Of a stretch of DNA of 64,000 nt, positions 45,917 to 57,800 are shown piece after piece. Location of the stretch: contig OY756957.1 of assembly GCA_963580455.1 (NCBI GenBank), positions 5,275,001 to 5,339,000 of the forward strand, read 5' to 3'. The DNA is from Euonymus europaeus. Taxonomy: Eukaryota > Streptophyta > Magnoliopsida > Celastrales > Celastraceae. The translations under genes were made by a program, and so were the position numbers. The first letter of the stretch is position 1. The number at the start of each line of letters is the position of its first letter. The notes under the pieces are model-generated. The model saw only the letters and a program-made list of their open reading frames with translations, was not told where the DNA came from and did not search any database.

Positions 45917-47094
45917 CTACCGTTTATTCCATCGCCCAATGAGGGAGATTATTTTCTTTCGCCCCAACCAAATAACCTTCATTGCCCCTCTCCTCTCTCG
46001 CCTCTGCTACGCTTCTCGTCTTTTCTCAAAGGTATGGTTATGAGTTTCTTTTTGTCCTCTTCTTCTTAGATCTGGTTTGTGTTCTTCTTAGATCTGCGAC
46101 CTTCTTCATGAAAGATATCTCTGCGATCTTCTTCTTTGTCGATCTGGTTTTTGTTCTTCTTTTTTGATCTGCAACAAAGCTTCTTCGATTTCAATTTTCT
46201 ATTGATCTGCGATATTCTTCTTCTTTCAATATGATTTTCTTGTATGCATGTCTTCAATCATCTGTGGTTCTAACATATTTGGTTTGCTTGGTCCATCGAT
46301 TCTTCACTTTTTTCCGCCCATAATAATGGAGATATTGTTAGTGGAGTTATAGGATGAAGAAAGTGAATAGAGAAAGTGTCATGTTTAATTAATAATTAAT
46401 ACATTTAAATGTCGATGAATCAATTAGTTTAATTATTAATCAATTGATAGCCTATGTCATATATATTAATATTCATTTTTTAAAAAATAAAAATTTTATA
46501 ATATTAAATATATAAAAAATGCAATTCAAAAATTTGAACACTCTTTATAGATTATCAAATATAATTATTAATAATTTTAAATGATTAATTGTAAATAGAC
46601 TATTATTCAGTAATATTTTTATGAAATACAATTTTAATACACTAATACCCTTATTGACAATTTGACAGCTTTTACTCTATGGACAAATTAATACTACTAA
46701 ACACGTACACAACTTAAAGTAACTTATTTTGACAGCTTATACACCAACTTATTTTAACAACTCATATATAATCTCTGAGTCAATCTCTCTATCAAACTAA
46801 GCCTACATCCCCATATAGAACCTGCATTAAAATTGCATAGGTATACAAGAATATGAACATGTAAAATGACAAATCACAATTAAATCATATACATCTTCAT
46901 TTATATCATGAATTGGAATTGCTCTACTATTATTTTCTTGAAGTGCTTTGAGCTGGAGAAATGGTCCATACCCTTTTTCATCTTGTCTTGGATGTTGTGG
47001 CATTAGACAACTTCTCTGAGCCGTTTAACTCCTCTAAATTTGATTTTCGAAAGCTAGAAAATCTGGTAAACTGACATAAATTTAAGGAAATTTA

Positions 47095-47543
47095 GGCGCC
47101 GTTTGTTTCACATCTCGCATAATTTAAAATTGTGAGATTCACATAAAATGATGTGTCAATCAAACGTCACATTTTATTAACAGCTTAAAACTATATAAAA
47201 TAAAATGTTGTCATTTCATAAATTTTCACAACTTAAAAGCTGTGATGCATATAATATTTTATAATCACATTACATAATTACTTCTTGTATCTTAAAAATT
47301 CTCCATTACTTTTTATTGAACTATATATATATTTTTCATTTTATCTAGAAAATTAACTTAACGAAAAAATAAACCAAACATTTTACAATATTTTATACTG
47401 TTTAAAACTGTTAACCCTATAATTTTTTATACTAACATTTTTTATATTTTTAAACATAACATATAAAAATATTTGTTATAACTTTAAATACAATATTTTT
47501 CACAGCTTAAAATTGTGAAATATAAATTCAAACAAATCCACCC
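47095..47543. mobile_element. MITE-like AT-rich element
   Basis: The left end GGCGCCGTTTGTTTCACATC and the reverse-complemented right end GGGTGGATTTGTTTGAATTT share an imperfect terminal inverted repeat centred on TTTGTTT. Inside are repeated self-complementary segments (CAGCTTAAAACT, CAACTTAAAAGCTGTG). About 450 bp, no coding capacity. The termini resemble those of hAT-type MITEs, but no target duplication was confirmed. Confidence 0.45.
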
Positions 47544-47769
47544 TTAATATTAATATTGCCAATCGTCAGTGACCCAATCGCCAGCTGAATATCTGCTGCT
47601 TATGTTCTACAGCATGAAAGCCAAGAGAAAATCTACTACAGAAAACACAGAATTAGCAGAAGCATTCATACATAATTGACACTATAAGCATTATTCACAG
47701 TCAGACTAATACCTTGTAAGGTGTACAATTGCAATCAAAATCTGCAATTTATATGGAAAAGATTGCCTC

Positions 47770-48306
47770 CTAACCAGAAAACCCAATATAAATCCATGCC
47801 GCGACACCCAGAACGTAGACCCCAATCGCGGTGCCTACCACCTCACGCCCCGACCTAGTCGCGGCTCCGATTCCGGTAATCCCAGCAACTCCCATCGGTA
47901 CCCTCGTCAAAACCGCTTTTCCTGCACTGCTCACTACGGCTTCCCCAAACAGCTCCACTGCCCAGTCCTTGAACTGGGACTGCCCCAAGAGCTCCGGGTC
48001 CTTCTCCAGACCCAATTCGTACCGTCTCTCTCTGGACTGTTGATGGCTAGTTATGACTCGGAGGGCCATGTCGATCTGGTACCGATTTGGGGGAGACGGG
48101 ACCCACCTGTTGATGAGTGGGAATTGGGTGGTGGAGACTGTATGGTGGATATGGGTGGCAGCGGTTGGGAGCTGGTAGGGGAAGACTCCATGGAAGGCGT
48201 GCTGAGTTAGGGAGAGACAGTGAGTGTACGCCGAGTCGCAGGCTGAGTCGAAGTCGGGCGATTTACCGAGTCTGGCCTTAACTCGCTTCGAGGCTATTCC
48301 GCCCAT
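47770..48306 (-). CDS. Unknown protein, possible N-myristoylation and C-terminal anchor
   Basis: Single-exon frame of 178 residues from the ATG at 48306. That start is preferred over the longer frame because it gives MGGIASKR, a good N-myristoylation signal (Gly2, Ser6). The middle is Tyr/His/Pro-rich (HCLSLTQHAFHGVFPYQLPT) and has a charged helix-like stretch (SRERRYELGLEKDPELLGQS). The last 50 residues are Gly/Ala/Val-rich and end in a hydrophobic segment (VGTAIGVYVLGVAAWIYIGF), a likely membrane anchor. I do not recognise the family. A frame of this length with ordered regions is very unlikely to be chance. It is divergent from the PPR gene and shares its 225 bp upstream region. Confidence 0.75.
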   Translation of the reverse strand: MGGIASKRVKARLGKSPDFDSACDSAYTHCLSLTQHAFHGVFPYQLPTAATHIHHTVSTTQFPLINRWVPSPPNRYQIDMALRVITSHQQSRERRYELGLEKDPELLGQSQFKDWAVELFGEAVVSSAGKAVLTRVPMGVAGITGIGAATRSGREVVGTAIGVYVLGVAAWIYIGFSG

Positions 48307-48389
48307 CTCCTCTCTCTCTCTCTCCTTGTGAACCGACGACCGCTTTTGTTCCGGAGAGGCTGAGACAAACAAAGGAAGAAATATTGAGG

Positions 48390-48403
48390 CACGTGCGCAC
48401 GTG
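48390..48403. promoter_or_regulatory. Palindromic double G-box in bidirectional promoter
   Basis: CACGTGCGCACGTG contains two CACGTG G-boxes two bases apart and is a perfect 14-bp palindrome. It lies 84 bp from the start codon of the minus-strand gene and 129 bp from that of the PPR gene, in their shared 225 bp region. G-boxes are bound by bHLH (PIF/MYC) and bZIP factors; light or hormone control is inferred. Confidence 0.7.
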
Positions 48404-48531
48404 AGTGTTTTTGTTGTATACGAAGTTACTAATTTACCCCTATAAGTAGTCTTATTAACTATTTTACTGAACGATTGAGCAACTTCTCAACGGTGGAAAA
48501 TCCAATCCATCGACAGAGAGATTACTCGGAG

Positions 48532-49696
48532 ATGAATACGGTCATGGGTGGTGTCAAATTACCCGTCTCTCAACCGGGTTTTCACAGGAACCTGCACATG
48601 ATCCGGTACTCACCACCGTCTTCTATCGCACCATATGCCAGAACCACAAAGACAAGGACTTTACAAATCTGCTGCGGGCTTCGTCGGGCGGGTCCCAGAA
48701 AGCCTTTGTGGAGATCGAGGTTGTTGACGACAGAGACCATACAAGCAGTCCACTCCCTGAAGTTGGCCAGATCAACTCACAAATTGGAGGAGGTTTTCAA
48801 TAGAAGAATCTCCAGGCTATTGAAAGGTGACTTATTGGACACTTTGGCCGAGTTGAAGAGACAGGATGAAGTGGACTTGGCTCTCAAGGTGTGCAGTTAT
48901 TCTGCTTTTGTTGGAAATCTTTCCCATTTTGCTTACAGTAAAATGTGTCTCTTTTGTGGTTACTTTCTGGGTTTGTGAATATTTGCTGAAAATGATTGGA
49001 ATTTGGAGGTCATCAGTCTTTGACAGTTACCTCTGGCCAGTTATTCAAAATTTTCCCGTCAGTTTGATAAGTTTTGCTTGTATTTGGGAATAGCTTTAAA
49101 CTGTCGTTTCTGAAGCGTTTCAAAAAACTCTTGATGGGGGAGGTGAGCCTTTTTTTTTTCTTTCAAGCCAAACTACAATGTCCAAATCTTGGAATTCCTG
49201 TTGTTCATTGTATGTTTACTTGTTTCTTTTTTATATAATGATTTGTCTCCTTTCGATTATGTATTTTTTCTGACATGCAATCAGGCTATAGGTTTTTGAA
49301 TACGTGCGGAAGGAAGTATGGTATGAACCCGATCAATCTTTGTACTGTAACATGATCCAAATGTTGGGAAAGAACAAATTGATTGAATTGGCTGAAGAAG
49401 TCTTTTCTGAACTAGAGAAAGAAGGCTTGAAACCCGACACCAGAGCATACACTGAGATGATTGGAGCATATATAAATCTTGGTATGATAGAGAATGCAGT
49501 AGAGACATATGGCGCGATGAAAACATCTGGTTGTGTGCCCGATAAATTAACATTCGCAATTTTGATTAGGGGCCTTAAGAAGGCAGGAAAAGAAAATCTT
49601 GCAACAATGGTAAAGAAAGACTGTGATGAACATTTGGAAGAGCCAGAGAAATTCCTCGAAGAAGTTGAAAGGAAATATGTAAGGAAGCTGTTTTAA
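48532..49696 (+). CDS. Short pentatricopeptide repeat protein (THA8-like)
   Basis: Two exons (48532-48888, 49292-49696) give 253 residues. The N-terminal 60 residues are Arg/Ser/Pro-rich and look like an organelle transit peptide. Then come RKPLWRSRLLTTETIQAVHS and LKRQDEVDLALKVFEYVRKE, and a few PPR units: YCNMIQMLGKNKLIELAEEV, GLKPDTRAYTEMIGAYINLG and SGCVPDKLTFAILIRGLKKA. The length, few repeats and WRSR motif fit the THA8/At1g62350-like group of short PPR proteins; some of these help splice organelle group II introns. The target RNA is unknown. The first ATG in frame after the last upstream stop-free non-ATG codon was used as start. Confidence 0.85.
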
Positions 49697-49847
49697 TACA
49701 ATGTTGCTTTTCTTGGAAGTTTTATCAGATGTTATACTTCTTTGGTGTTTTTTCGTGTATTTTTTTGTTTGTTTGTGTAATTACATATGTCAATTAGAGC
49801 TTGTAGTCTAATACAGATATGTAAGGAAACAAGTCCCTGGTACAATA

Positions 49848-49930
49848 GTGCAGTAAAGGCACGGTTGGGGAAGGGTAAGATATAGGCAGGCAGTCACACC
49901 CACATCATGTAGAGGCTGTTCTTAGGAACT
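49848..49930 (-). mobile_element. Au-type SINE, 3' half
   Basis: The reverse strand contains TTCCTAAGAACAGCCTCTAC, GATGTGGGTGTGACTGCCTG and CTTACCCTTCCCCAACCGTG, then TGCACTATTGTACCAGGG, the 3' half of an Au copy. The tRNA-like 5' part is missing. Confidence 0.65.
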
Positions 49931-50982
49931 AATTAGCAAGAAAGCAATTTTAACGATTGGCGAGGGGTTTCCTACTTTCCTACCTTGCCCCTCTGTTTAG
50001 TCCTCCTACATTTTCCATTTTTTAAAAAAAGGGGTTTAGTGTCCTGCATAATGCTTGATGGTGACTTCTATAGGAAATAGTGAATATAGTCGGGAGCTCT
50101 TTTTGTTAAACAACATTCTGGTTTGACTTCCTGGGTATTTTTCATATTTGTTTATCAACACTTAATGCATAAACTATAATATGCATGTTTCTATTCAAAT
50201 GCATTGAAATTTATGATTAGAGCAATGTTTTCCCACACTTGTTTTGCTCATTGCCTGACTTGGGTACCTTGTCATTTCCAGGCAACAATGAAGAAGTCCA
50301 ATGTTGTTTGAATTTTCCGGTGGTTTGAGACGTTTGAGACGTTGAACGGTGCTCGATTTATAATGGACACGTATACAAGTGCTGCCAAAGTTTAATTTAA
50401 ACCCAATGCAAGTTTCACCAGAGCTGCAGAAGTTTCGAGCAGCGGAAAATACAGTTCATGGCATGGATTCCCTTTTGGGGGCAGCTAGTAAGTAGACCAA
50501 CTTCTAGTGACTGATAAAGGGAAGAGATTTGAGTCAATAGTCATGTTGCTATTAGACAAATTTTGTATGTATTAGTGAAACTAAATGTAGCGACCCTATC
50601 GGGTCTGATTGCATTTGAACCTCGCGGTCAATACTCAACAAGGAAATTACTGTGTTGAACTGCTATAAGAATTAGGGGACTAAGCTAAATATAATTTGCT
50701 ACCCAATGCGTGTTTTTGATTTTGTTTAGGGTATTCAACTTTTCTAATATGCTTAGCTAAAATGGTCATATAATGATGTGATTAAATTCCAAAACTCTGC
50801 TTGTATAGAGAGGTCTACAAAGCACAAAAAGTTACATAGGACACTAAAGTGTGCACAAGATGTTTATTTCATCCTCAGAAGAGAAATCCTTTATTGATTT
50901 AGAAACAAATGCCTAGAGTTGGGAGAAGGTATCTGGAATGTCTCGTGCTTTGTTTGATGAAAGAAATGGCATTGTAATGAAA

Positions 50983-51062
50983 ACTAGCAGCGACACATTG
51001 ATGTTGAACTAGCAACACATTGGTGATGTTGAACTAGCAACACATTGGTGTTGAACTAGAAC
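50983..51062. repeat. Short tandem repeat, about 25 bp
   Basis: Units of ACTAGCAACACATTGGTG plus ATGTTGA or TTGA begin at 50983, 51008, 51033 and 51055 (spacings 25, 25, 22), with the last incomplete. Confidence 0.85.
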
Positions 51063-51889
51063 TAAGTTTGCACCCAATTGTTTGTCTGCCCAAAAGTCCA
51101 GTGGTTTTTATAAATACTGGATGCTAACGTTAGTTGGAAACTAGCACTATTTTTTTTCGTAATCAATAACGATACCAAATAAGTTTACCGTTTAAACAGC
51201 CGACATCGGCCCAAACTCGAGTAATCTGGCTTGTGTGGACAAAAAAAAAAACTTAACGACAGGAAAGTTTGAGACAAAACTAAGCATGTGGCCACAAGAG
51301 TATTGCTAATTGGAAACCAACACGAGGGCATTGCAAGATAAGTTCTTCTGGGGTAAGCCTAAATTGAAAAGAATTTTGTTTTTGAGGGAATGTGACGAGT
51401 AAAAGAAAAGAGGCTGATTCCATACTGAATCCCACAAAAGCACCATTCCAGAGCAGTTCATAACCACATACACATTTCAGATCCTATCAAAACCTCCTGT
51501 CTTCAAGCATCTGGAAAATAGGGTTGGACCAAGTTCTTGAATGGCATAGAATCACACAAGAGATGGGTAGTTTGTTCCTGCTAAATATATCAACAATATA
51601 GAACATCGGTTACTCTTTCTCAGATCAATAGCTGAAAATCAATCTGTTTTACAAGAATGATTCTTTTTCTTCATCTGCTTAACATTAAATGTACAAGCAA
51701 ATATCTTGAAAATACAAAAACAAGCCACATTACAAGGAAAAAAATTCATCAACTCCAACATACGCCCATCAGTATGTCACTTCAAGGAGCCAAACAACAT
51801 ATCATATAATTAAAGGTGAGAAAGGAAGAAAATTTGATAAAGGGATACCAGAATGGAGGTTAATATATACCGCAAATGTGTATTCTTCC

Positions 51890-54800
51890 TTAGCTAGCAA
51901 GGTGGCTGGGAGAGCTATTGAACATACTATGCCACATGAATGCTCGTGAAAGAACCATCTCAAGTTCTTGATGCGTCCAGTTTTGAGTTGGAAGGTGCTG
52001 GAGAAACATCACCAGCTCTTGGAAATCAAGCTTCTGAAGCTTATCTGACCACTGAAATATGAAACAACAAAGGCACAGATTTTCTTTTAGGTACTTGTTC
52101 TTTTAACATTTGAGAGAACCATCTGACTGAAGAATTGATCACTCTATGAGAATTATGTGGGTGTGGAGGGGTAGGTGGGGAATGTTCGGAGCATCTTTTA
52201 AATACGGGAACCATCTTTTGAATGTCTATCTTCAGGATAGCTGGGCAGAATCTCACACCACATTGAATAAGTAAGCCCTCTCTTTCATTTCTTGAGGTTG
52301 TCTCTGCACCGGGAAAAGAGAGGGAGGCGGGGGTTGCTGCTCAAGGGCTAGAAACCATCATAGAATTGTATGTAAATGAAAATCTTATATTTTCTTAGTA
52401 GCATGGACTCTAAGATGGTAATACATGCATGATACATCTTTTCAGTTGTCTCATCATCAACAAACATCATCATTGAGAATTTTTTTCCATTTTGCAATTT
52501 ATGACAGATACATCACGTTGACGCATCAATAACACATTTTATTGTTAAACAGACAAGATCATAATGTGTTCACTCACCGTTAAGAGAAAACTGGCAAATA
52601 TGTACACAAGGAAATCTGGCAATGCATCCCCTTCGGCGAGATACGTGTCCCACAGGCGAGTAACAAGATGAAAAGGAATCTGAAGGAGAAAATTATATAT
52701 TTCATAAGCTGGTCAATCAAGTGATAAAAAGGCAGAAGAAATGCCTACTTTGAGCATAAGAACTACTTTGTTGACAGGAAATGTTACAAAAAAATGAAGA
52801 AAACAAACTCTACTACGGGAAAAAGGATTGACGGAACAAACCTCGCGTATTAGAAGACAGTTAAACCAGCGAAATGCAAACTGAAGAAATTCAAGCCCTT
52901 GCTCCTCCATGTGTCTCGAAACAGGTTCTGGTCCAATTGCAAAAGATAATATGTATTAACATAGCACAGCAATTACAAATGTAAGTGTCTAAAAGACTAT
53001 GAATGCGAATCAAGGTAATTGTTCTTACATGATGTGTAATTCTATCAGAAACCCACCAATAACTTTCAGAGCAATCACACCAAATTGAATCCATATAACA
53101 TTTTTGATTCAGTATTTCATAAGACCAAAATCATCCTTGATTCAGCAAACCACTACATGACCCCAAAACAAAACTTTTGCCTTTATAAGTAGTGGCCCGT
53201 GTTTAATTCCATTCTCTACACTTGAAGATAAAAAAGTTACACAAAAAAGTACCACATGTCAATTTATGTTTGTTGCTGCTTCGACATTGGATAAGAATAT
53301 AGGTAGCAAAAATTATTCAGTATATTCTAAGATAAAAAGTACCACACAAGTTAATTTATGGGTGTTGCTTCTTTGACATTGTATAAGAATAAAGGTAGCA
53401 CAAATAAGAATAATTTCTTTATACATAATAACAGAAAAGATTGATTATCCATAATCATTATCTTCATAGAGAAAGCATTATCCACCGAGCAGCTTTAAGT
53501 TTCTCACCAACCAGACACTTATTCTTCGTAATTTCCCAACTCTGACATTGCAACTATCACAACAATAAGCAAGCCATTTATTGTTGTTTATCCCCTATAA
53601 TACTTTAATCCATTAACTCTTTCAACTTGACTATGTCAGAGTGCAATTTCTATAACCTCTGATCATCAATTGAGAGGAATATACAAGCAGGCATGTGCAG
53701 TGGTAGAGTTGTAAAGGTGGAACCTACAAATTACATGTTCAATTTCTTAAAATAGTTTCTCCATAAATTATGCGAGGGTAAGTCTACGTACATCATGCCT
53801 TCAACTTAACCAAGCAAGATGTATGCAGACCTTACCAAAGCAGTTCAGTCAAAAAGAAAGATGCTAATAATAGATAAGAGAACCTTAGGCCTGACAGTGT
53901 TTACCATCAATCCGTCTAACCAATTCCTTCAGCTTAAACACAAGCCTCTGTATTCCTGGTTGAGCAAATGTATAATGGTCTTGCATCCCATCAAGTAGCT
54001 TTGATAGACAACAATAACAATCAGCCTCCATGTTAGATATTTTTTCTGGGGAGAGATCAGAGATTGACCACTTATCTATGCCCCCTTCCAAGTATTCTGA
54101 CAAGAAAACAATCAGAAAGGGTGTAGCAAGATCATTTATCCCCTGAACATATCCACTAGCAGGATGCCGAATGGCCCTGAAAGAATATAAAGAAACAAGA
54201 AATGTCATTAGAAAATACCCATTACGAAGAAAACTGAAAGTAGCTCATGTGGCATGAGTAAATCATAACAGGCATACGTGCACACTGCACAGTGTAACCA
54301 GCAGTTAATGATAAACTTGGCAACAGAAAATCATTCGGTAACAAAAATGCCTGCCAACCAGCAGAAAACATAATGGTAAAACGTTGATGAACCATCCAAC
54401 ATAGATTTGTATAATAACCAAGTAGCACGGACTGAGGAGCACGACTACTTCAACTTGAAAAGCTCCACACCACTCTGCCTAAGGAAACGGGTTCAAGTCC
54501 CCATCCCCCCTTGAACAATCAAAGAAAGTAAAAAGTAAAAGAAGAATAACTCTAGAAGAGAGAGATAAGATAATAACTTTTGACAGTAGTAGGTTTCACA
54601 AACTGTGTCGAATATTAATGACATTGTTCTGTCAATCGGAACCCACCAAGAACTTGCAAACTATTGTCTGTTCGGCCAATTGGGTATTCAAACCCTAAAA
54701 GCAATCTCACAAGATCAGTACAATGCATGTCGATACATAGCCAACTAACTCTTCCCTCATTTCTAATGTGATATCCCAGAAGGCACTTTACACATCTTTT

Positions 54801-57800
54801 CTCATGTCATACACTTTCTAGCTTCTGCATGGATCATCCAGTCTGATTGTGTACTTAATAGCTCCCAGCTCTAGTAGTATCTTTCACGACTCATCCTGAA
54901 ACTTACACATGGCCTCATCCACTGTGGCATGCTAGGCCACACTTTTTTTTCCCTGCTAAAAACACTTCAAAATGGTATTACCATGCTGGTCTATATAAGC
55001 ACAGCAGCCCACTTCTTAAAAGGAATCTAGGCACCATCCACAACCCATTTCTCTTCGGTGACTTTAAATCGAGATGTCAGCCAAGTTCATAAATTAGATT
55101 CACTTTCAACTTTAAAGACCTTGATCTCATTTTTCCAGCACATATTATGAAACTTTCGTCACAATGTCCCTCCCTGTAACGCAAAACAAGCCCTATAAAG
55201 TTTCTTATTTCTCATATCCTGTGGAAATCTCACTACACCAGATATTAATTTAGAAGAAGATAAACTCCAAGGACCATGCACCAATTATACTAGAATATCA
55301 GGGATGAAACCATCAAAAACATTTTAAGCAAAGAGATAGCTTGGTGATCCTACGGACTCTCTTTTTTTGGATAAGCGTGATCCTTAAGGGCTTGCACAAC
55401 TAGAATACAGGGGGTTTAACATCAGCCACTCAGAACCTCAAGAATTGGATAAACCCTGCTATCGTGGGCATCCAAGATGCTGATTATAGACCCCTAAATT
55501 ACTACTAGCTAAGATATCACAGATAGAAGGACTATAACTGAGAAAAATTCTTAAAACTCTGCAGAAGTTCCAACTTTTGGATCACTAGCATAGCAGATAT
55601 TTCATACTTTGATTAGAGTCTGCTCCTTCAACAGATCCATAACATAAAAACAGTTCAGTTTCTTATTAGATATATAACAAAGTGGAATGTCCCTGAGGTA
55701 GGGCCATATTGGACCCACCTGCAAAGTAAAACCCTGATAGTTGGATGCTGATATCACATTATCACCTGAAAACCACTATAATCATTTTAAATCCAAGATG
55801 CACCATGTGAGATTCCAACCCAAGATCTGTGAATCCATGGCTGGTCCAGATATCCCATACCCTTTCCATTGGGCTACATAACAGATGCAAGAGTGCTATC
55901 TATATCCGCCAGAGATACAGTGAGTGTCGTGCTCGTTTGGATGTGCAGCACATTTTCAGTAGTAAGGGACAGACAAAAATAGAGCATCCATAAATGATAA
56001 AACCATGTAAGTATTTATCAAACAGATACATCTCCACCAGCCAGTCAATTATCTTCCTTTTATATCAGTTTAAAAAATAATTAATCATAACATGAATCCA
56101 CAAGTCGAAATTTGGAAGAAAAAAAATCAAAGCAGGGAATAGCATCTCACCATGTATAAAGAATGCGCTCCAAAGATTTCTGAACTTGAGCTTGCTGAAA
56201 GAAAGGTACATCAGGCACAGTTCTTGGGCAATCAACAGCAATCTAGCAATGATGGCAAAGACTTCGTCAATATTAAGGCAGCCCAAGTCAAGCACTAATA
56301 AAGAAGCCCAGGTCGAGAACTAATAAAGATGCCCATGGGTATCAGCGCATCTAACCAGTATTACAATTACCTGACGAAGCATGTTGATCTCATCATCCGA
56401 ACGTTCAGTATCTGGAATATCATAAAACTGTGCAACACAATCAAGATACTCTACACGTTTCCTTCTGAGCACTCCCTCCCTTCGATCTGAATTAGGTGGT
56501 GCATATCCCTGTCGTCAGCTAATATTTAAATTTCAAACAAGCGATAAATTTATATTTAAAAAATCTAGTATAAAAATAAGCCACATCACCAGATATGATA
56601 CTCCTTCCACTAAGTGCTACAAAATGAAACCTTTCATTACATATGATACCGAGCAGTGGAACAAGAAAATCATCAAATCAAAAGGTAGAAAAAAGCATGC
56701 CATAAATTTAAGAAAAAATATCATATATATCAAGCTTCCAACTCGTGGGACAGGTGGGAGGCCAATATTATGCATTGGGAACATTACAATAAGAGCATGA
56801 GCAGCTTCTACATCATTCAACTACAGAGTTTCAGAGATTATGTGGCATCTATCACTCATTGTACAGTCACTGCAATAAGTTGAATGAAGCTGTAATCGAA
56901 AATGAAGCATAGAAACATATCGAACCAGAAGATAGTAATCTACAATTCTTCAAGCGAATGAATATAACGGGTGAGTTTAGGCTGGTAAATAAAACAGTCC
57001 GTAATTTGATATGATCAAAAAGCTGCACTTACCAAGAGAAGCCTCCATACCATTGGCCGCATATATGGTGGTACACCACTCCAAGAAAGCTCACGTAATC
57101 TCTCTGTAACATATTATAATTATTTTAAAAAGAAAAATAAGTACATTATAACTCAGAAAACTCTATGAATCCATAGAAACTGAAACTAACTCAAAGAATA
57201 TATTCATGCCTCAATTAAAAAAAAAATTATGCAAGTAATAACACCAGCAGACAGCAATAGCAATTTAAACTACTAACATGATTTCTTAAATCAAAGTAGT
57301 GATTTAGTGATGACTATAGAACACATAAGTATAAATAACAGTTGAGTAGTAATAATTTAGTATTCATTAAATAAAAGGTAATCTTTTTTTCTTCCTAACG
57401 CAAACTAAAACACAATATCAGACAACTGTCATTCAATTTATTAACTTATTGGTAATTCAAAAACTTAAGTTGCAAAAACAAGAAAGTTTTCAACCCTGAG
57501 ACATGCAATGGAATCTTAAGAGTGCCCATATGCATGCAAAATTCAAGAGCTGGACCCCTTTAAATTGAACCATTTGTGATCAATACTCCTCTTCATTACT
57601 ATTTCAACTAAGTAGGGCATTTCCCCAACAAACACTAGTCTAAACTTGTTTAGATGTATATAATCAGTATTTCCAAAAACGCAAAAAGGAAAATCTATTG
57701 CAAGTTTATAGATGTTTATTGAATTTTTAAACATTATACCATCACAACTTTTTCTTCAAAAAAAAAATTACTATGGAATTCTTTCACTAATGGGATATAG

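Larger units (their letters stand above)
44085..47769. other. Gene-free region upstream of VIPP1
   Basis: This holds the VIPP1 promoter and 5' UTR (immediately right of 44084), a CT microsatellite (44808-44837), an RNase H-like relic (45325-45916), CTTCTT-rich low-complexity sequence (46045-46220), very AT-rich DNA (46380-46760) and a MITE-like element (47095-47543). No intact gene was found. Confidence 0.55.
49697..51889. other. Gap between PPR and TBC genes
   Basis: 3' UTRs of two convergent genes and about 2 kb of non-coding DNA. It contains a partial Au SINE (49848-49930) and a small tandem repeat (50983-51062). No gene recognised. Confidence 0.55.

Noticed and set aside
45982..46257. 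Frames on both strands rich in Phe/Leu or Lys/Arg
   Set aside because: They derive from CTTCTT low-complexity sequence and have no matching start context or homology.
54222..54428. 68-codon minus-strand frame in the TBC gene
   Set aside because: It lies in an intron; the TBC coding phases join without it.
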